Below, one piece after another: positions 43,710 through 53,523 of a DNA stretch of 64,000 nucleotides. Position numbers and translations under genes: made by a program. The notes beneath the pieces were generated by a model, which searched no databases, had not been told where the DNA came from, and saw nothing but the letters and a program-made list of their open reading frames with translations. Position 1 is the first letter of the stretch. Each line of letters begins with the position of its first letter. This stretch comes from Gimesia chilikensis (GTDB taxonomy: Bacteria > Planctomycetota > Planctomycetia > Planctomycetales > Planctomycetaceae): assembly GCF_008329715.1 (NCBI RefSeq), contig NZ_VTSR01000032.1, positions 682,001 through 746,000 on the forward strand, given 5' to 3'.

Positions 43710-45638
43710 ATGTACGAAACATTCTTTGGGTTCAAGGATCGACCCTTTAGCGTTTCACCCTCCCCTGCATGTTTTTTCAAGGCAGCAGAACACCAGAATG
43801 TACTGGACGAGATCCAGGTAACGATTTCCAGCTTAAATGGAATCACGATTCTTACCGGCGATGCGGGAACTGGAAAAACGGCTATCTGCCGGCAGTTGAT
43901 TAATCGGCTTGAGGATCAGTTCCAGATTCAGTTTCTGGAGCACTGCAATTTTCCGACTGTCCGGGCATTACTGCAGACACTGCTCTATGGCTTGACCGAC
44001 TGTTATGAAAAAATCAGTGAGCAGGAATTACGCCTGGCTTTGACCGCAGAAATCCGTTCCTCATTTCTGGTTCACGGGCAGCCATTACTGGTGATTGTCG
44101 ATGAAGCTCATTTGCTGGGAACTCCCTTTCTGGAAGAATTACGGGTTCTGTCAGACATCGCCTTTGACGGAAAGCCTGCTGTACAACTGCTGCTTTCCGG
44201 ACAGACGGTGCTGGAAGAGACGCTCATCCAGCCAGCGCTGTCTTCGTTAAACCAGAGAATCGGATGCCAGACCTATCTGGACCGAATGACTCGACAGGAA
44301 TCTGAAGAATATATCGAATACCGCATCAATCGCGTTTCAACTCAGAACAAACGCTGTTTCTCTGCCGAAGCAGTCAAGTTTATTACTCACGTAAGTGATG
44401 GGTTGCCTCGCTGTCTGAATCAAATCTGCGATCACAGCCTGATGCTGGCTTATATGCAGGATGTTCAAGAAGTTGATGAGACGATCGCCCGTGAAGCTTT
44501 TGCAGACTTGCAGCAACTACCTCTTCACTGGAATGACCCCTTGCCGGTTCCCTCCCCCCTCGAAGAAATGCGCAAGAAAGAAGCTCTCACAGAGCTGGAT
44601 CAGTTCTTTGATGATGTTCTATTAGAACAAGACATTGATGAGTCGATCGAGGAACGTCTCCATCAACTGGTAGATGAACCCTCGGAGATATTTGAAGAGC
44701 TGGCAACCTCTGAGGAGAGTGCTTCAACCGAAGATCCGTTCTCGTTTGGTGAAGGATTAGAAGCGATCGAGATTGGCAGTGAAACCGTTTCTTCTCACAC
44801 ACCTGTTGAAACGACCGTAGAAATGGACTTGGAGATCAATTCTCCGGTTGATAATCAGGAACCGGTGTCCAAAGCAGATTTAAACCCGGTTCTCTCGGCA
44901 GTGACAGAAACATACGGCGATTTTGTAGATGTTGTCGATCGATATGCTGCCATCGATGCAGGATTCGATCCTGCGTCCCTGTTTGGTGAAAAACATCAGA
45001 GTTTTGAGTCCACGACTTCCGTCTTTCAGTTGCGAGCGCCTCAATTCCAGTATGTACCACAACTGCAGGCACAGGGAGTATCTGACACTGAGTCGCTGAA
45101 GCTACCAGCTAAAGAATCTGAGAGTGATCTTGGACATACCGTTGAGTTTTCCGCGGGAAATCCCCTTGAGCAGAATGAAACTTCTGAACTGGAATTTGAA
45201 GGGGCGGCACTGAATCAACTGGAGCCCGACGTGTTCCAGGAACTTGCTGCAGAGGCTACACGGGGTGAGGGCTCTTTTGAAGAACTATTGGCTGCCCAGG
45301 TTTATGAAGTCTGTTCGGAAACTCGTAAGGGGCTGCTCAATGCACTGAATGAGATCCGGAATTATTCAGTTCCTGACGAAACCGACCCTGCAGATGTATA
45401 TGATATTGTTCAGCCTGAGACGGAAGAGATCTCAGCAGTATCGGATTATCCAGCGTGGGAAAATGACTTGCAGCATGACGGTCAGCTTGAAACTGCATCA
45501 AATACTTCTGTTCGACTGGATTCGCCAGCAACAGAAAAGTCAGAGTCATCTGCGACTGCCCATCTGAGAGGCCCTGCTCTAGGCAGGTACAAGAATCTAT
45601 TCAGCCGGTTGAGACGCAAACAGGAGTCGCATTCCTGA
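43710..45638 (+). CDS. ExeA-like AAA+ ATPase with long acidic C-terminal extension
   Basis: The ATG at 43710 gives the classic ExeA-type start MYETFFGFKDRPFSVSP and 642 aa; a start 23 codons earlier is less likely. AAA+ motifs include the P-loop G50-D-A-G-T-G-K-T57, a Walker B IVDEAHLL near 128 and sensor regions up to about 290 (DGLPRCLNQICDHSLMLAY). ExeA-type ATPases help place secretin or other envelope complexes through peptidoglycan. Residues from about 295 onward are Glu/Asp/Ser/Thr-rich and probably disordered, with a short basic tail (about 620-642, RGPALGRYKNLFSRLRRK). The acidic tail is unusual in its length. A LysM protein follows at 45897, which suggests a shared envelope role. 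Confidence 0.87.
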   Translation: MYETFFGFKDRPFSVSPSPACFFKAAEHQNVLDEIQVTISSLNGITILTGDAGTGKTAICRQLINRLEDQFQIQFLEHCNFPTVRALLQTLLYGLTDCYEKISEQELRLALTAEIRSSFLVHGQPLLVIVDEAHLLGTPFLEELRVLSDIAFDGKPAVQLLLSGQTVLEETLIQPALSSLNQRIGCQTYLDRMTRQESEEYIEYRINRVSTQNKRCFSAEAVKFITHVSDGLPRCLNQICDHSLMLAYMQDVQEVDETIAREAFADLQQLPLHWNDPLPVPSPLEEMRKKEALTELDQFFDDVLLEQDIDESIEERLHQLVDEPSEIFEELATSEESASTEDPFSFGEGLEAIEIGSETVSSHTPVETTVEMDLEINSPVDNQEPVSKADLNPVLSAVTETYGDFVDVVDRYAAIDAGFDPASLFGEKHQSFESTTSVFQLRAPQFQYVPQLQAQGVSDTESLKLPAKESESDLGHTVEFSAGNPLEQNETSELEFEGAALNQLEPDVFQELAAEATRGEGSFEELLAAQVYEVCSETRKGLLNALNEIRNYSVPDETDPADVYDIVQPETEEISAVSDYPAWENDLQHDGQLETASNTSVRLDSPATEKSESSATAHLRGPALGRYKNLFSRLRRKQESHS

Positions 45639-45896
45639 TCAGAGGTGTGGCCTTCCCCAAGAGGAGATGGCACGTCAGAGTCACGCCCTTTTCGCCGATC
45701 AATTTAATCATTACAGCCTGAACAACTGATGGGGCTGTTCTGACCGTTCTCCGTATTTTCAGCATGATCCACTCAAGTGTGATACTGGAAGGAGGATCTT
45801 TCTGCGCTTAGCCGATCTGCTCAATTTCTGATTTTCTTTTAAAGAATTTCGCCCGATACGCATTACTACACTGCGTTTATTCGAGGCGAGGTTCTA

Positions 45897-47276
45897 ATGC
45901 ATCAAGATAAAAAAGTCGGTTTAGCTTTAGCGTTACTGGTAATTGGTTTCGTTGGCGCATTTTGTCTGCGCCAGGAAAAGAATACCACCGTTGAGATTCC
46001 AGAACTCAATGACCCCCACTATCTGGATGAACAGATCGCCGATAAAGATCGAACGCCCTATCTGGGTTCCTCGACTAAAGACCCGCTGAATACTCAGCTC
46101 GGAAGTGAGCAGACTCTGACCGGAATTTCGGACTCACCTCGGGCCACGAAAGAAACCGGAGTTGCTGTCCCAACTATTTCTCATATAAAACCAGGCGGAC
46201 AAGCTAAGTCCGGCAACGCCGAACGCTGGGGAGAAATGCCTGATTTTCTGAAAGAGATCGAACTTCCGGAAGAAGAAGTTACGATTGAAAATCAGTTTTC
46301 GAGTTCGGATCTTGCAGATGATCAATTTGAACCCAACCAGAATCAAACATTCGCACAACCGCAGGCTCCTGATTCAGCGCATAGTTCAGATCCTCTCAAG
46401 AATGAAACACGTAAACCCGCGCATAATAATGCCTGGGAGGTGAATCCGGCTCAGCGGAATGCAGAGCCAGCAAACAGTGGCGAGAGACGTCCGCTGCAGT
46501 ATCGCGTTCATACTGTGCGATCAGGCGAAACTCTGTCTGAAATTTCAATTCGTTACCTGGGGACGAGCCGCAAATATCGGGAAATATTCAATATCAATCG
46601 CGATCAGCTTCGTAGTCCGAATGACATTCGTGAAGGGATGAAATTACGGATTCCCGTTTACCCGACTCCTGAAATGAAGCCACAGTCAGCAGGTCGGCAA
46701 ACTAATACTGGAACTCCTGCTGTTTCAGGCAAACGAACAATGGGGCAGATGGTTTCTCAGCCCAAGCTCAAATCAGAGAATGGCTCGGTTCAGTTTGAAG
46801 GGCTGATTGAGTCATTGTCTCAGTCAAATGAAAAAGGAACTCCCGATGCACAGGATGTTGGGAAAGCCGTTAATCAGCTCGAGAATTCATTGAGTTCTCA
46901 ACAGCTGGAAGATTCAGCGGGGATGAATTCAATTCCTGACAGTTACCGTAAATTCATTCCGGTACCCCGCTCGCCTCTGACACCTGGGACCACAGATAAG
47001 GGAACACGTACCGGACATTCACTCTCTCAGGTCCAGCCTGAAAATGTGGATGAAATTGTAGAAGATCTGTTTGACCGTCTGCCGGACGCGTCTAAAAGCA
47101 GCACTCAAGGCGAACAAGCGAAGACCTATGTAATTCAGAAGGGAGATACACTGGAGTCAATCGCTCTGCGGATTTATGGGAAACGTTCCGCTGCGTTTCA
47201 GATCTATCAGAAAAACCGTGATCTTCTGAAGAATGCAAATTACATCATGCCGGGAATGAAGCTCCAGCTTCCGTAA
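45897..47276 (+). CDS. Membrane-anchored protein with two LysM domains
   Basis: This 459-aa protein has an N-terminal membrane segment (about 8-25) and two LysM repeats. The first is at about 200-255 (HTVRSGETLSEISIRYLG, then GMKLRIP) and the second at the C-terminus, about 408-459 (YVIQKGDTLESIALRIYG, then GMKLQLP). The regions between and before are polar, Ser/Asn/Gln/Pro-rich linkers. LysM binds peptidoglycan or chitin-like glycans, so the protein probably reaches from the inner membrane to the cell wall. It starts at ATG 45897 with GAGG six bases upstream and is encoded 258 bp after the ExeA-like ATPase on the same strand, perhaps with its own promoter. Planctomycetes do have peptidoglycan in many lineages. 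No catalytic domain is seen. Confidence 0.88.
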   Translation: MHQDKKVGLALALLVIGFVGAFCLRQEKNTTVEIPELNDPHYLDEQIADKDRTPYLGSSTKDPLNTQLGSEQTLTGISDSPRATKETGVAVPTISHIKPGGQAKSGNAERWGEMPDFLKEIELPEEEVTIENQFSSSDLADDQFEPNQNQTFAQPQAPDSAHSSDPLKNETRKPAHNNAWEVNPAQRNAEPANSGERRPLQYRVHTVRSGETLSEISIRYLGTSRKYREIFNINRDQLRSPNDIREGMKLRIPVYPTPEMKPQSAGRQTNTGTPAVSGKRTMGQMVSQPKLKSENGSVQFEGLIESLSQSNEKGTPDAQDVGKAVNQLENSLSSQQLEDSAGMNSIPDSYRKFIPVPRSPLTPGTTDKGTRTGHSLSQVQPENVDEIVEDLFDRLPDASKSSTQGEQAKTYVIQKGDTLESIALRIYGKRSAAFQIYQKNRDLLKNANYIMPGMKLQLP

Positions 47277-47284
47277 CTGGAGAA

Positions 47285-48103
47285 TCACTTCGCCCCACTT
47301 AAAGGCAATGACAGACCATCGAATGCCAGTTCAACATTCTCAGGCAGGCTGGCGTTCGTTTCTTCGTGCTCAAGCGAGTGCGAGATATGCGTGAAGTAAG
47401 CACGCCTGGGTTTTACCCTCTCAACGACTTCCAGCCCCTGTTCCAGATTAAAATGTGTGGGGTGTGGTTTGATTCTTAAGGCATCGATAATCAGGTACTC
47501 CAGACCTTCCAGGAGCTGCCAGCTCTCCTCCGGAATATGACTTACATCGGTACAGAAAGCGATGTCGTTAATCCGGTACCCCAGGATTGGCAGTGTGCCA
47601 TGCATCAGTCGGATCGGTTGAATTTTCAAGCCCAGCAGGTCAAAAGGTTCCAGGGAAACACGTTGGAAATCCAGCCTTGGCCTCGACATGTGGTGAAGAT
47701 TGTGGGTAGGTTCGTCAAAGGCATAGTTGAAAGAACGGCGAATCTGTTGTTCCACGATCTCTTCACAGTGGAGTGTAACCGATTTTTCCAGACGATAACC
47801 GCTGATCCTGACATCATCCAGACCGAATAGATGATCGGCATGGCTATGAGTATAGAGTACCGCGTGAACCCAGGGGATATTTTCCCGTAGCATTTGCAGT
47901 CTTAGCTCAGGTGGCGTGTCTATTAAAAAGCCCCCTTCAGGAGCGCCTATATATACGGAAGTGCGTCCTCTCTGGTTCTTCGGATTGGGAGATGTGCAGA
48001 CTTCACAGTCACAGCCAACGATGGGAATTCCCACGCTGGTTCCAGTTCCCATTGTGATGAATTCACCCGGTCTCTCGGAGAAGATATTTGATTCCTGTTG
48101 CAT
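47285..48103 (-). CDS. PhnP-like metallo-beta-lactamase-fold phosphodiesterase
   Basis: This 272-aa MBL-fold hydrolase has metal ligands in H86-S-H88-A-D90-H91. A C31-D-C33-x2-C36 cluster near the N-terminus matches the structural zinc site of PhnP, the phosphoribosyl cyclic phosphate phosphodiesterase. Downstream CTDVSHIPE and HISHSLEHEE provide further ligands. PhnP acts in phosphonate use, but no phn genes are near, so it may instead cleave another cyclic phosphate or serve in repair. It converges on the LysM gene (8 bp between stops) and follows the DUF1444 gene by 29 bp on the minus strand. Confidence 0.88.
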   Translation of the reverse strand: MQQESNIFSERPGEFITMGTGTSVGIPIVGCDCEVCTSPNPKNQRGRTSVYIGAPEGGFLIDTPPELRLQMLRENIPWVHAVLYTHSHADHLFGLDDVRISGYRLEKSVTLHCEEIVEQQIRRSFNYAFDEPTHNLHHMSRPRLDFQRVSLEPFDLLGLKIQPIRLMHGTLPILGYRINDIAFCTDVSHIPEESWQLLEGLEYLIIDALRIKPHPTHFNLEQGLEVVERVKPRRAYFTHISHSLEHEETNASLPENVELAFDGLSLPLSGAK

Positions 48104-48132
48104 TACTCTTTCATCACTTTAGAAATCCAGAA

Positions 48133-49485
48133 TCAGCCTACACCGCAATATTCGCTGACTCCATCCGCAGTGACAACCAGTAACTGATCCGTAAGCGGGT
48201 GGTCCATTTTCAAATAATCACAGGCAATATTGTGCTGAATTTTTTCAATTATCTGTGACTCACTTAGGCTGAGCGCCAGCAGAAAGTCACGGTTGGGGAC
48301 TCCGGCCAGAAATTCGCTTCCCAGAAACCGGCGTGCCTGCTGATAAAAGCCCCGACTCAGTACCTGAGATGCATTATAAGCATCAGGTTTACTTTGAATG
48401 ATCATGTCTGGCCCGTCTTCCCGGGACATGCAGATTAACTCGATCTGGTGATACTCAAAATACCGGTCCAGGTTTGTCAGGGCCAACTCATGAATTTCTT
48501 CACAGTTGATTCCCCACTTTTCCAACAGCTTCTCATGAATATACCAGTATGCGTTCGATTCGTCGACCACATACAGGATGGCCAGATTCGCAATCCAGTT
48601 CTCCCCGACAAAATTGGGAAAATGGTTCTGCCAGGAGTCTCGGGATAACAGGATCGGCATAATTCGATCCCGCACCTGTTCAAATTCCGGTTCCGTTTGA
48701 TCAGTTCCCCATTCATTGATCTGCAGAATCGTGGCGAGGGCTGTCGTGATATTTTTCTCGAATTCAGATCGGGAATTCAGGTAGGCTCGATAAAAATTGC
48801 TCAGATTCAACTCTGCTTCACCAAATTTGAGCCGGAATCCCGGTAATAAATGTGAAGAAATCAGCGGGAACTTTGCTTCTGCCAGAGTCAGGACTTCCTT
48901 TGCGAATAGTTCTGGAGGATGTGCAGGATCGAGAGTAATCTGAATCGAGTGTAAGATTTGCTGAACGATTTTAAAATGTTCGTCTTTGATGCGCGGATCG
49001 TAAAAATAGGTGACGACCATCTGGATTGATCGCTCACGTATCAACCACAGGTTCCAGAACTGCCAGTTCTGGGGGAAACCGGGGATCCACGACACCAGGT
49101 TTTGCCACCAGCTCCGTTTCTTTTGAATGATGGCTTCACCAGAATAGGCACTCGATTCATGTTCGATTGCTAACGGGGTGCGCTGCTGGATATTTCGATG
49201 CCTGACGAACAGTTGATCGAAATCCATTTCCATGCCAGCAACTGTAGAGGTCTGCGGCAGGACTGATTTCCAGTGACAGCTGATAGTAAGAGTGGACTCA
49301 CCTTCCGGGGGGCTGAGTTGCAGAATCCCATCTTTCTCATCTTTGACCCAGTCACAGGGATAGGACAGTGAATACCAGCACGCAGGCCCCGTGTATCGCG
49401 CCCATTCTTGAAATTCTAAGTCAGACAAGAAATCACCATCAGCACAAGAAATGATTCTGACTGGACCAGTCGAGGGATTATGCAA
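48133..49485 (-). CDS. DUF1444-family protein with extra N-terminal domain
   Basis: A 450-aa protein. The C-terminal half (about 190-450) matches the DUF1444 (YtpQ-like) pattern: RIMPILLSRDSW, WIANLAILYVVDESNAYWYI, a helical HELALTNLDRYF, and DAYNASQVLSRGFYQ followed by GVPNRDFLLALSLS. The N-terminal 180 residues form a separate, beta-rich unit (WYSLSYPCDWVKDEKDGILQLSPPEG) resembling PsbP/DUF1795-like domains, as the phrase about a YP-type opening and a later VVTYFYDP suggests. No signal peptide is visible. The start is TTG 49485 with GAGGA about nine bases upstream; no earlier ATG fits. The function is unknown. It lies 29 bp before the PhnP-like gene, so the two may be co-transcribed. Confidence 0.75.
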   Translation of the reverse strand: MHNPSTGPVRIISCADGDFLSDLEFQEWARYTGPACWYSLSYPCDWVKDEKDGILQLSPPEGESTLTISCHWKSVLPQTSTVAGMEMDFDQLFVRHRNIQQRTPLAIEHESSAYSGEAIIQKKRSWWQNLVSWIPGFPQNWQFWNLWLIRERSIQMVVTYFYDPRIKDEHFKIVQQILHSIQITLDPAHPPELFAKEVLTLAEAKFPLISSHLLPGFRLKFGEAELNLSNFYRAYLNSRSEFEKNITTALATILQINEWGTDQTEPEFEQVRDRIMPILLSRDSWQNHFPNFVGENWIANLAILYVVDESNAYWYIHEKLLEKWGINCEEIHELALTNLDRYFEYHQIELICMSREDGPDMIIQSKPDAYNASQVLSRGFYQQARRFLGSEFLAGVPNRDFLLALSLSESQIIEKIQHNIACDYLKMDHPLTDQLLVVTADGVSEYCGVG

Positions 49486-50045
49486 ACATCGATCCTCAGC
49501 AAGTCCCTGATTCTTTTATTCAACCTTTATAGTAGACGATTGACCGGAATAACTCTATCTGAATCTTTGGCAGCACATTTGATGACCATCTGCTGTGTAT
49601 CTAAGCAGCAAAATGCCTTCGAGGAGGGCAGATTTGGAGTTCGGAGGGTGGTTGTAAAAAAAAGAAATAATATTTTTATATTGTAAGTCACATTGAGATA
49701 TGGACTTATGGAAATGTGGTTGAGGTGGGGTTGTCGCTGGTACGGTGTTTGCTTTGTTACCAGCTACAGAGTGAGGAAACGAGCAACTTCCTCACTCTGA
49801 CTTGAACTTCACCAAAGGATACGCTGCTGGGGAGTATAGCCGAACTTTCCCTCGTCGGGACTGTTTGGGCGAGCGCCTATACACTCAGCGGCGTCCTTTT
49901 TTTATCAACACAAAAAATGTGCTGATTAGTTCGATATCATAGAATGGTGGAACCGCAATTTCCACCCTTTTCTTTGCAGAATTTCTCTATCTGCACGGGT
50001 ACTAGACGATGTTCAGTACCATCTGGCATCCCCAAAACACGTATT
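49486..50045. other. Intergenic region between glgB and the DUF1444 gene
   Basis: A gap of about 560 bp without a gene I can recognise. It holds two strong stem-loops followed by a T-run, described separately as a candidate small RNA. The AT-rich part at 49650-49690 may carry a promoter for the DUF1444 gene. Confidence 0.4.
49730..49905 (+). ncRNA. Candidate small RNA with terminator-like end
   Basis: Two stem-loops lie side by side: GCTGGTA (49736-49742) with TACCAGC (49758-49764), and a perfect 12-bp stem CAGAGTGAGGAA (49767-49778) with TTCCTCACTCTG (49788-49799) around a nine-base loop. About 70 bases later a weaker GCGCC/GGCGT stem (49873-49894) runs into CCTTTTTTT (T-run 49897-49903), like an intrinsic terminator on the plus strand. 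Together these fit a small transcript of about 170 nt, antisense in direction to its neighbours. I could not match it to a known family. The terminator stem is weak, so this is tentative. Confidence 0.35.
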
Positions 50046-52118
50046 CTACTTTGTGTCCGGTTTGATTTTCTTCTGCGGTGCCGCTACCGGTTTCATAATC
50101 AGCAATGCCAGCGGGGGCAAATTCAACGTGATACTGTCGTTCTTACCATGACTGCTGATTTTCTCGCTGTAGACACCACCTGCATTTCCCATATTGGAAC
50201 CACCGTAAATCTTTGCGTCACTATTAATGATTTCATGGTAGTAACCCGCTTTGGGGACTCCAATTCGATAGCCTTCCCTTGGCACAGGTGTGAAGTTAGC
50301 AATCACAATGACGTGCTCCTCAACCTCTGTCGAATTTCGCTGGAATGCAAATACGCTGTTTTTCGAGTCATCACACTGGAGCCAGGAGAATCCTTCCTGA
50401 GAAAAATCAGTCTCATATAGAGATTTTTCGGTGCGGTATAAGTAGTTCAGGTCACCGATCAGGCGACGAATTCCATCGTGTTTTTCGTGACCGATCAGTT
50501 TCCAGTCAAGTTCGTTATCATGATTCCATTCGGTCCACTGTGCCAGTTCTCCCCCCATAAAGAGTAGTTTTTTGCCTGGCATTGTGTATTGGTATCCGTA
50601 CAACAGTCTCAGATTTGCAAATTGTTGCCACAGATCGCCAGGCATCTGGGATAGCAGGGAACGTTTACCGTGTACGACTTCATCGTGCGATAAAGGCAGT
50701 ACAAAGTTTTCTGTAAAAGCATAGATCATGCGAAAAGAAAGTTCGCCCTGGTGATGTGATCGATAAATCGGATCGAAATGCATGTAACGCAAGGTGTCGT
50801 TCATCCAGCCCATATCCCATTTCATGCTGAAGCCCAGTCCTCCGTTATAAACCGGGTGCGATACACCCCCCCAGGAGGTAGATTCTTCGGCAATCGTGAG
50901 AATTCCCGGATAGGCTCCGTGCAGGCTGATGTTTGCGTCCTTCAGGAACTGAATTGCTTCCAGATTTTCACGGCCTCCGCTGGGGTTGGGGACCCACTCC
51001 CCTTCCTCTCGTGAATAGTCCAGATACAGCATTGAGGCAACGGCATCTACGCGGAGACCGTCAAAGTGATACTTATCAATCCAGAAATGGGCACTCGACA
51101 ACAGGAAATCGCGAACTTCGTTCCGCCCGTAATTAAAAATGTAGGTTCCCCAGTCGGGGTGGAACCCTTTGCGAGGGTCTGCGTGTTCGTATAGGCAGGT
51201 GCCGTCGAAACGGCCGAGGGAGTGACCATCTGTGGGAAAATGGCCGGGAACCCAGTCGAACAGTACGCCGACTCCCGCCTGATGGCAGTAATCTACGAAA
51301 TACATCAGATCATGCGGTGTGCCGAACCGGCTGGTTGGTGCGAAATAACCGGTGGTCTGGTAGCCCCATGATCCATCAAACGGGTGCTCTGTGACAGGCA
51401 TCAGCTGAATGTGGGTGTAGCCCATCTGATGCACATAATCGACCAGTTCCTTAGCCAGTTCCCGGTAAGAAAAGAACTGTCGCCCATCTTTGGGGCGTTT
51501 CCAGGAGCCCAAATGGACTTCATAAATTGAAACAGGTTCATTATGCCAGTTGGTCTCCTGGCGTTTTCGTAACCACTGCTGGTCCTGCCAGGGGAAGTTT
51601 TCAATATCATAAACGATCGAAGCGGTCTTCGGACGTAGTTCGGAATAAAAAGCGTAGGGATCGCTCTTTTCGAAGAACTCACCGTTTTGCCCTCGCAGAC
51701 TGAATTTATAAGCGTCTCCCTGACCTACCTCGGGGAGAAACCCCGACCAGACTCCTGCATCACTGGAATGAAGGTAATTTTCTCCATGTTTCCAGTGGTT
51801 GCGATCACAGATCACACAGACTTCCTGTGCATTTGGTGCCCAGACAGCGAAGCGTGTGCCTTTAATTCCATTAACTTCGTCGGGGTGAGCTCCCATTGAT
51901 TGGTACATGGTGCAATGCATTCCTGTCTTTAGTGCGTGAAGTTCGGCGGAGGTAAATAATGGTCGACGAGTCTGAATCTTATTGTGCAGGCTTTGGGGCC
52001 GCCAAGGAACCTTGGGGCGGTTTTGGTTTGTTTCAGGATGAAAAGATTGGCTCATTTTGATCTGTTTTAAAGGTCTGTATTCAGTATCTGATGGTACAGT
52101 CGGCCTCTGCGCCATCAT
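50046..52118 (-). CDS. glgB: 1,4-alpha-glucan branching enzyme
   Basis: GlgB makes alpha-1,6 branches in glycogen. The 690-aa protein has an N-terminal CBM48-like domain (about 65-170, [14 protein letters not shown]), a GH13 barrel from about 195 (EVHLGSWKR) and a C-terminal beta domain. The catalytic nucleophile is D358 ([19 protein letters not shown]) and the acid E411 ([11 protein letters not shown]), with [12 protein letters not shown] later. Its first 40 residues are a polar extension; an internal ATG at 52055 would shorten it by 21 residues. No other glg gene is in the window. The gene stands alone on the minus strand. Confidence 0.96.
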   Translation of the reverse strand: MMAQRPTVPSDTEYRPLKQIKMSQSFHPETNQNRPKVPWRPQSLHNKIQTRRPLFTSAELHALKTGMHCTMYQSMGAHPDEVNGIKGTRFAVWAPNAQEVCVICDRNHWKHGENYLHSSDAGVWSGFLPEVGQGDAYKFSLRGQNGEFFEKSDPYAFYSELRPKTASIVYDIENFPWQDQQWLRKRQETNWHNEPVSIYEVHLGSWKRPKDGRQFFSYRELAKELVDYVHQMGYTHIQLMPVTEHPFDGSWGYQTTGYFAPTSRFGTPHDLMYFVDYCHQAGVGVLFDWVPGHFPTDGHSLGRFDGTCLYEHADPRKGFHPDWGTYIFNYGRNEVRDFLLSSAHFWIDKYHFDGLRVDAVASMLYLDYSREEGEWVPNPSGGRENLEAIQFLKDANISLHGAYPGILTIAEESTSWGGVSHPVYNGGLGFSMKWDMGWMNDTLRYMHFDPIYRSHHQGELSFRMIYAFTENFVLPLSHDEVVHGKRSLLSQMPGDLWQQFANLRLLYGYQYTMPGKKLLFMGGELAQWTEWNHDNELDWKLIGHEKHDGIRRLIGDLNYLYRTEKSLYETDFSQEGFSWLQCDDSKNSVFAFQRNSTEVEEHVIVIANFTPVPREGYRIGVPKAGYYHEIINSDAKIYGGSNMGNAGGVYSEKISSHGKNDSITLNLPPLALLIMKPVAAPQKKIKPDTK

Positions 52119-52340
52119 AATCGGTAAGTCCAGTATAACAAGATTTCGGTTAGATTGTTACTGATCCTTGATGGGGTTTTACCGCGTTCTTTCTGCATCT
52201 CCGGGAACAGTATTAGGTCATCTGTTAAATTGAACTAATCATGAGGGTTTTGGTGATTGGGCAATTCGCGGCGATCAAGGCAGATAATATATTCAAGCGG
52301 GCTGCAACATGTTTTAAATTTCAAAAACCGGCAAGCTTTA

Positions 52341-52411
52341 CTCAAGTGGACCATCGGCAGGTGATCTATAATTACATGTCATCTTTTTGATAGATCCATC
52401 TGTCACTTGAG
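52341..52411. promoter_or_regulatory. Long nested hairpin upstream of a zinc-protease-like gene
   Basis: Outer arms CTCAAGTG (52341-52348) and CACTTGAG (52404-52411) and inner arms GATCTAT (52363-52369) and ATAGATC (52390-52396) are perfect and nested. The bases between them (52357-52362 with 52398-52403) pair with two G-T wobbles and one bulge, giving about 21 base pairs in total. The element ends about 45 bases before the next gene's start and may be a leader structure or regulator site. The rest of the 52119-52455 gap shows no other gene. Confidence 0.4.
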
Positions 52412-52455
52412 GCAGTCTGAATTCATGTCAGACCGACTTTGTCAAAGGTTTGCTT

Positions 52456-53427
52456 TTGTCTATTCATCGCACTACTCTGCTGATCGCTGGCCCACTTGGC
52501 CTGATCGCCGGATTTTACCTCCTGGTATTTTCTGGTACAGAGGAGAACCGCGCACTGGCAAATGTCGTTCGCCTCAGCCCACCAGAATCCTGGCAAGCCC
52601 TTCCAGATAAACCTTCTGAATCAGTACCCTTGCAGCTTCAGACGGCTTGCGAGTTACAGGCGCAATCAATCCAGAAACGCATTTCCCTTCCGACCAATCG
52701 TCTAATCATCGCCCCTTATGTTCTGATTGGTGATTATGAGGTCAGTACTCTTGATGCACTTTACCGCAAAGCGATCCAGCCGACAGAGTACGCGCTGAAT
52801 GTCTCATATTTTGACACGAAACCAGATCAACCTGTCACAATTGTCGCTCTTTCCAGCCAGGAACGGTATCAGCAGGTCGCTCGCGATCTGGATCAGCGGC
52901 AGACCGGATCTTATTATGGTTACTTCATGGCTGATGAGTTGCGGATTGTCCTGAACCTGACCACAGGAAGTGGCACTTTGGGACATGAATTGACCCACGC
53001 ACTGGCCGAGGTCGATTATCCTGACATGCCGGAATGGTTTGACGAAGGTCTTGCTTCCCTGCATGAGCAGTGTGAGTTTTCCGACCAGGGTAATCGACTT
53101 TTGGGGACGACTAACTGGAGGGTTCAGATCCTGTTATCCGCCCTGGAGCGAAATCAGCTCCCACCTCTCAATGATCTTGTGGTCCAGGCCAGAATTCGAA
53201 TGGATCGGGAAGCTCTGACATATGCTTACGCTCGTTGTTTCTGTCTGTATCTGCAACAAAAGAATCTCCTCTCCCCATTCTATCGCAAACTCAGAACGAA
53301 TCAGGCTTCTGACCCCACAGGCCGACTGACCTTGTGCCAGATTCTGAACGTGGATGATCTCTCTGCAGTTGATGCAGAATTTCGTGAGTGGCTGGGCTCC
53401 TGTCGCCGAAATACAGGTTCTCGCTAA
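52456..53427 (+). CDS. Membrane-anchored gluzincin-like putative metallopeptidase
   Basis: This protein of about 323 aa has a membrane segment at about residues 8-26. A zinc motif HELTH (about 177-181) is followed by E197 in MPEWFDEGLASLHE, the second-helix glutamate of gluzincin-type peptidases (MA clan, peptidase MA-like/DUF1570). The region before, DELRIVLNLTTGSG, fits this fold. There is no known substrate; the anchor suggests an extracytoplasmic protease. The start is uncertain: TTG 52456 has AAAGG seven bases upstream, and TTG 52450 is an alternative; no ATG in frame precedes the membrane segment. Upstream lies a nested hairpin. It precedes three heme genes but has no obvious link to them. 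Confidence 0.7.
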   Translation: MSIHRTTLLIAGPLGLIAGFYLLVFSGTEENRALANVVRLSPPESWQALPDKPSESVPLQLQTACELQAQSIQKRISLPTNRLIIAPYVLIGDYEVSTLDALYRKAIQPTEYALNVSYFDTKPDQPVTIVALSSQERYQQVARDLDQRQTGSYYGYFMADELRIVLNLTTGSGTLGHELTHALAEVDYPDMPEWFDEGLASLHEQCEFSDQGNRLLGTTNWRVQILLSALERNQLPPLNDLVVQARIRMDREALTYAYARCFCLYLQQKNLLSPFYRKLRTNQASDPTGRLTLCQILNVDDLSAVDAEFREWLGSCRRNTGSR

Positions 53428-53523
53428 GAAACTGCAAATCGGTCATTCAATGTCTCTGCTGCGCGCTCTATAATAACGACACAGCCACCCTCTTTTGTTT
53501 ACGTTTACAGTGAAAATCGCTCT

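Noticed and set aside
52407-52610. 67-codon frame overlapping the start of the zinc-protease-like gene
   Set aside because: It runs in another frame, has no recognisable product and overlaps the membrane segment of the larger gene.
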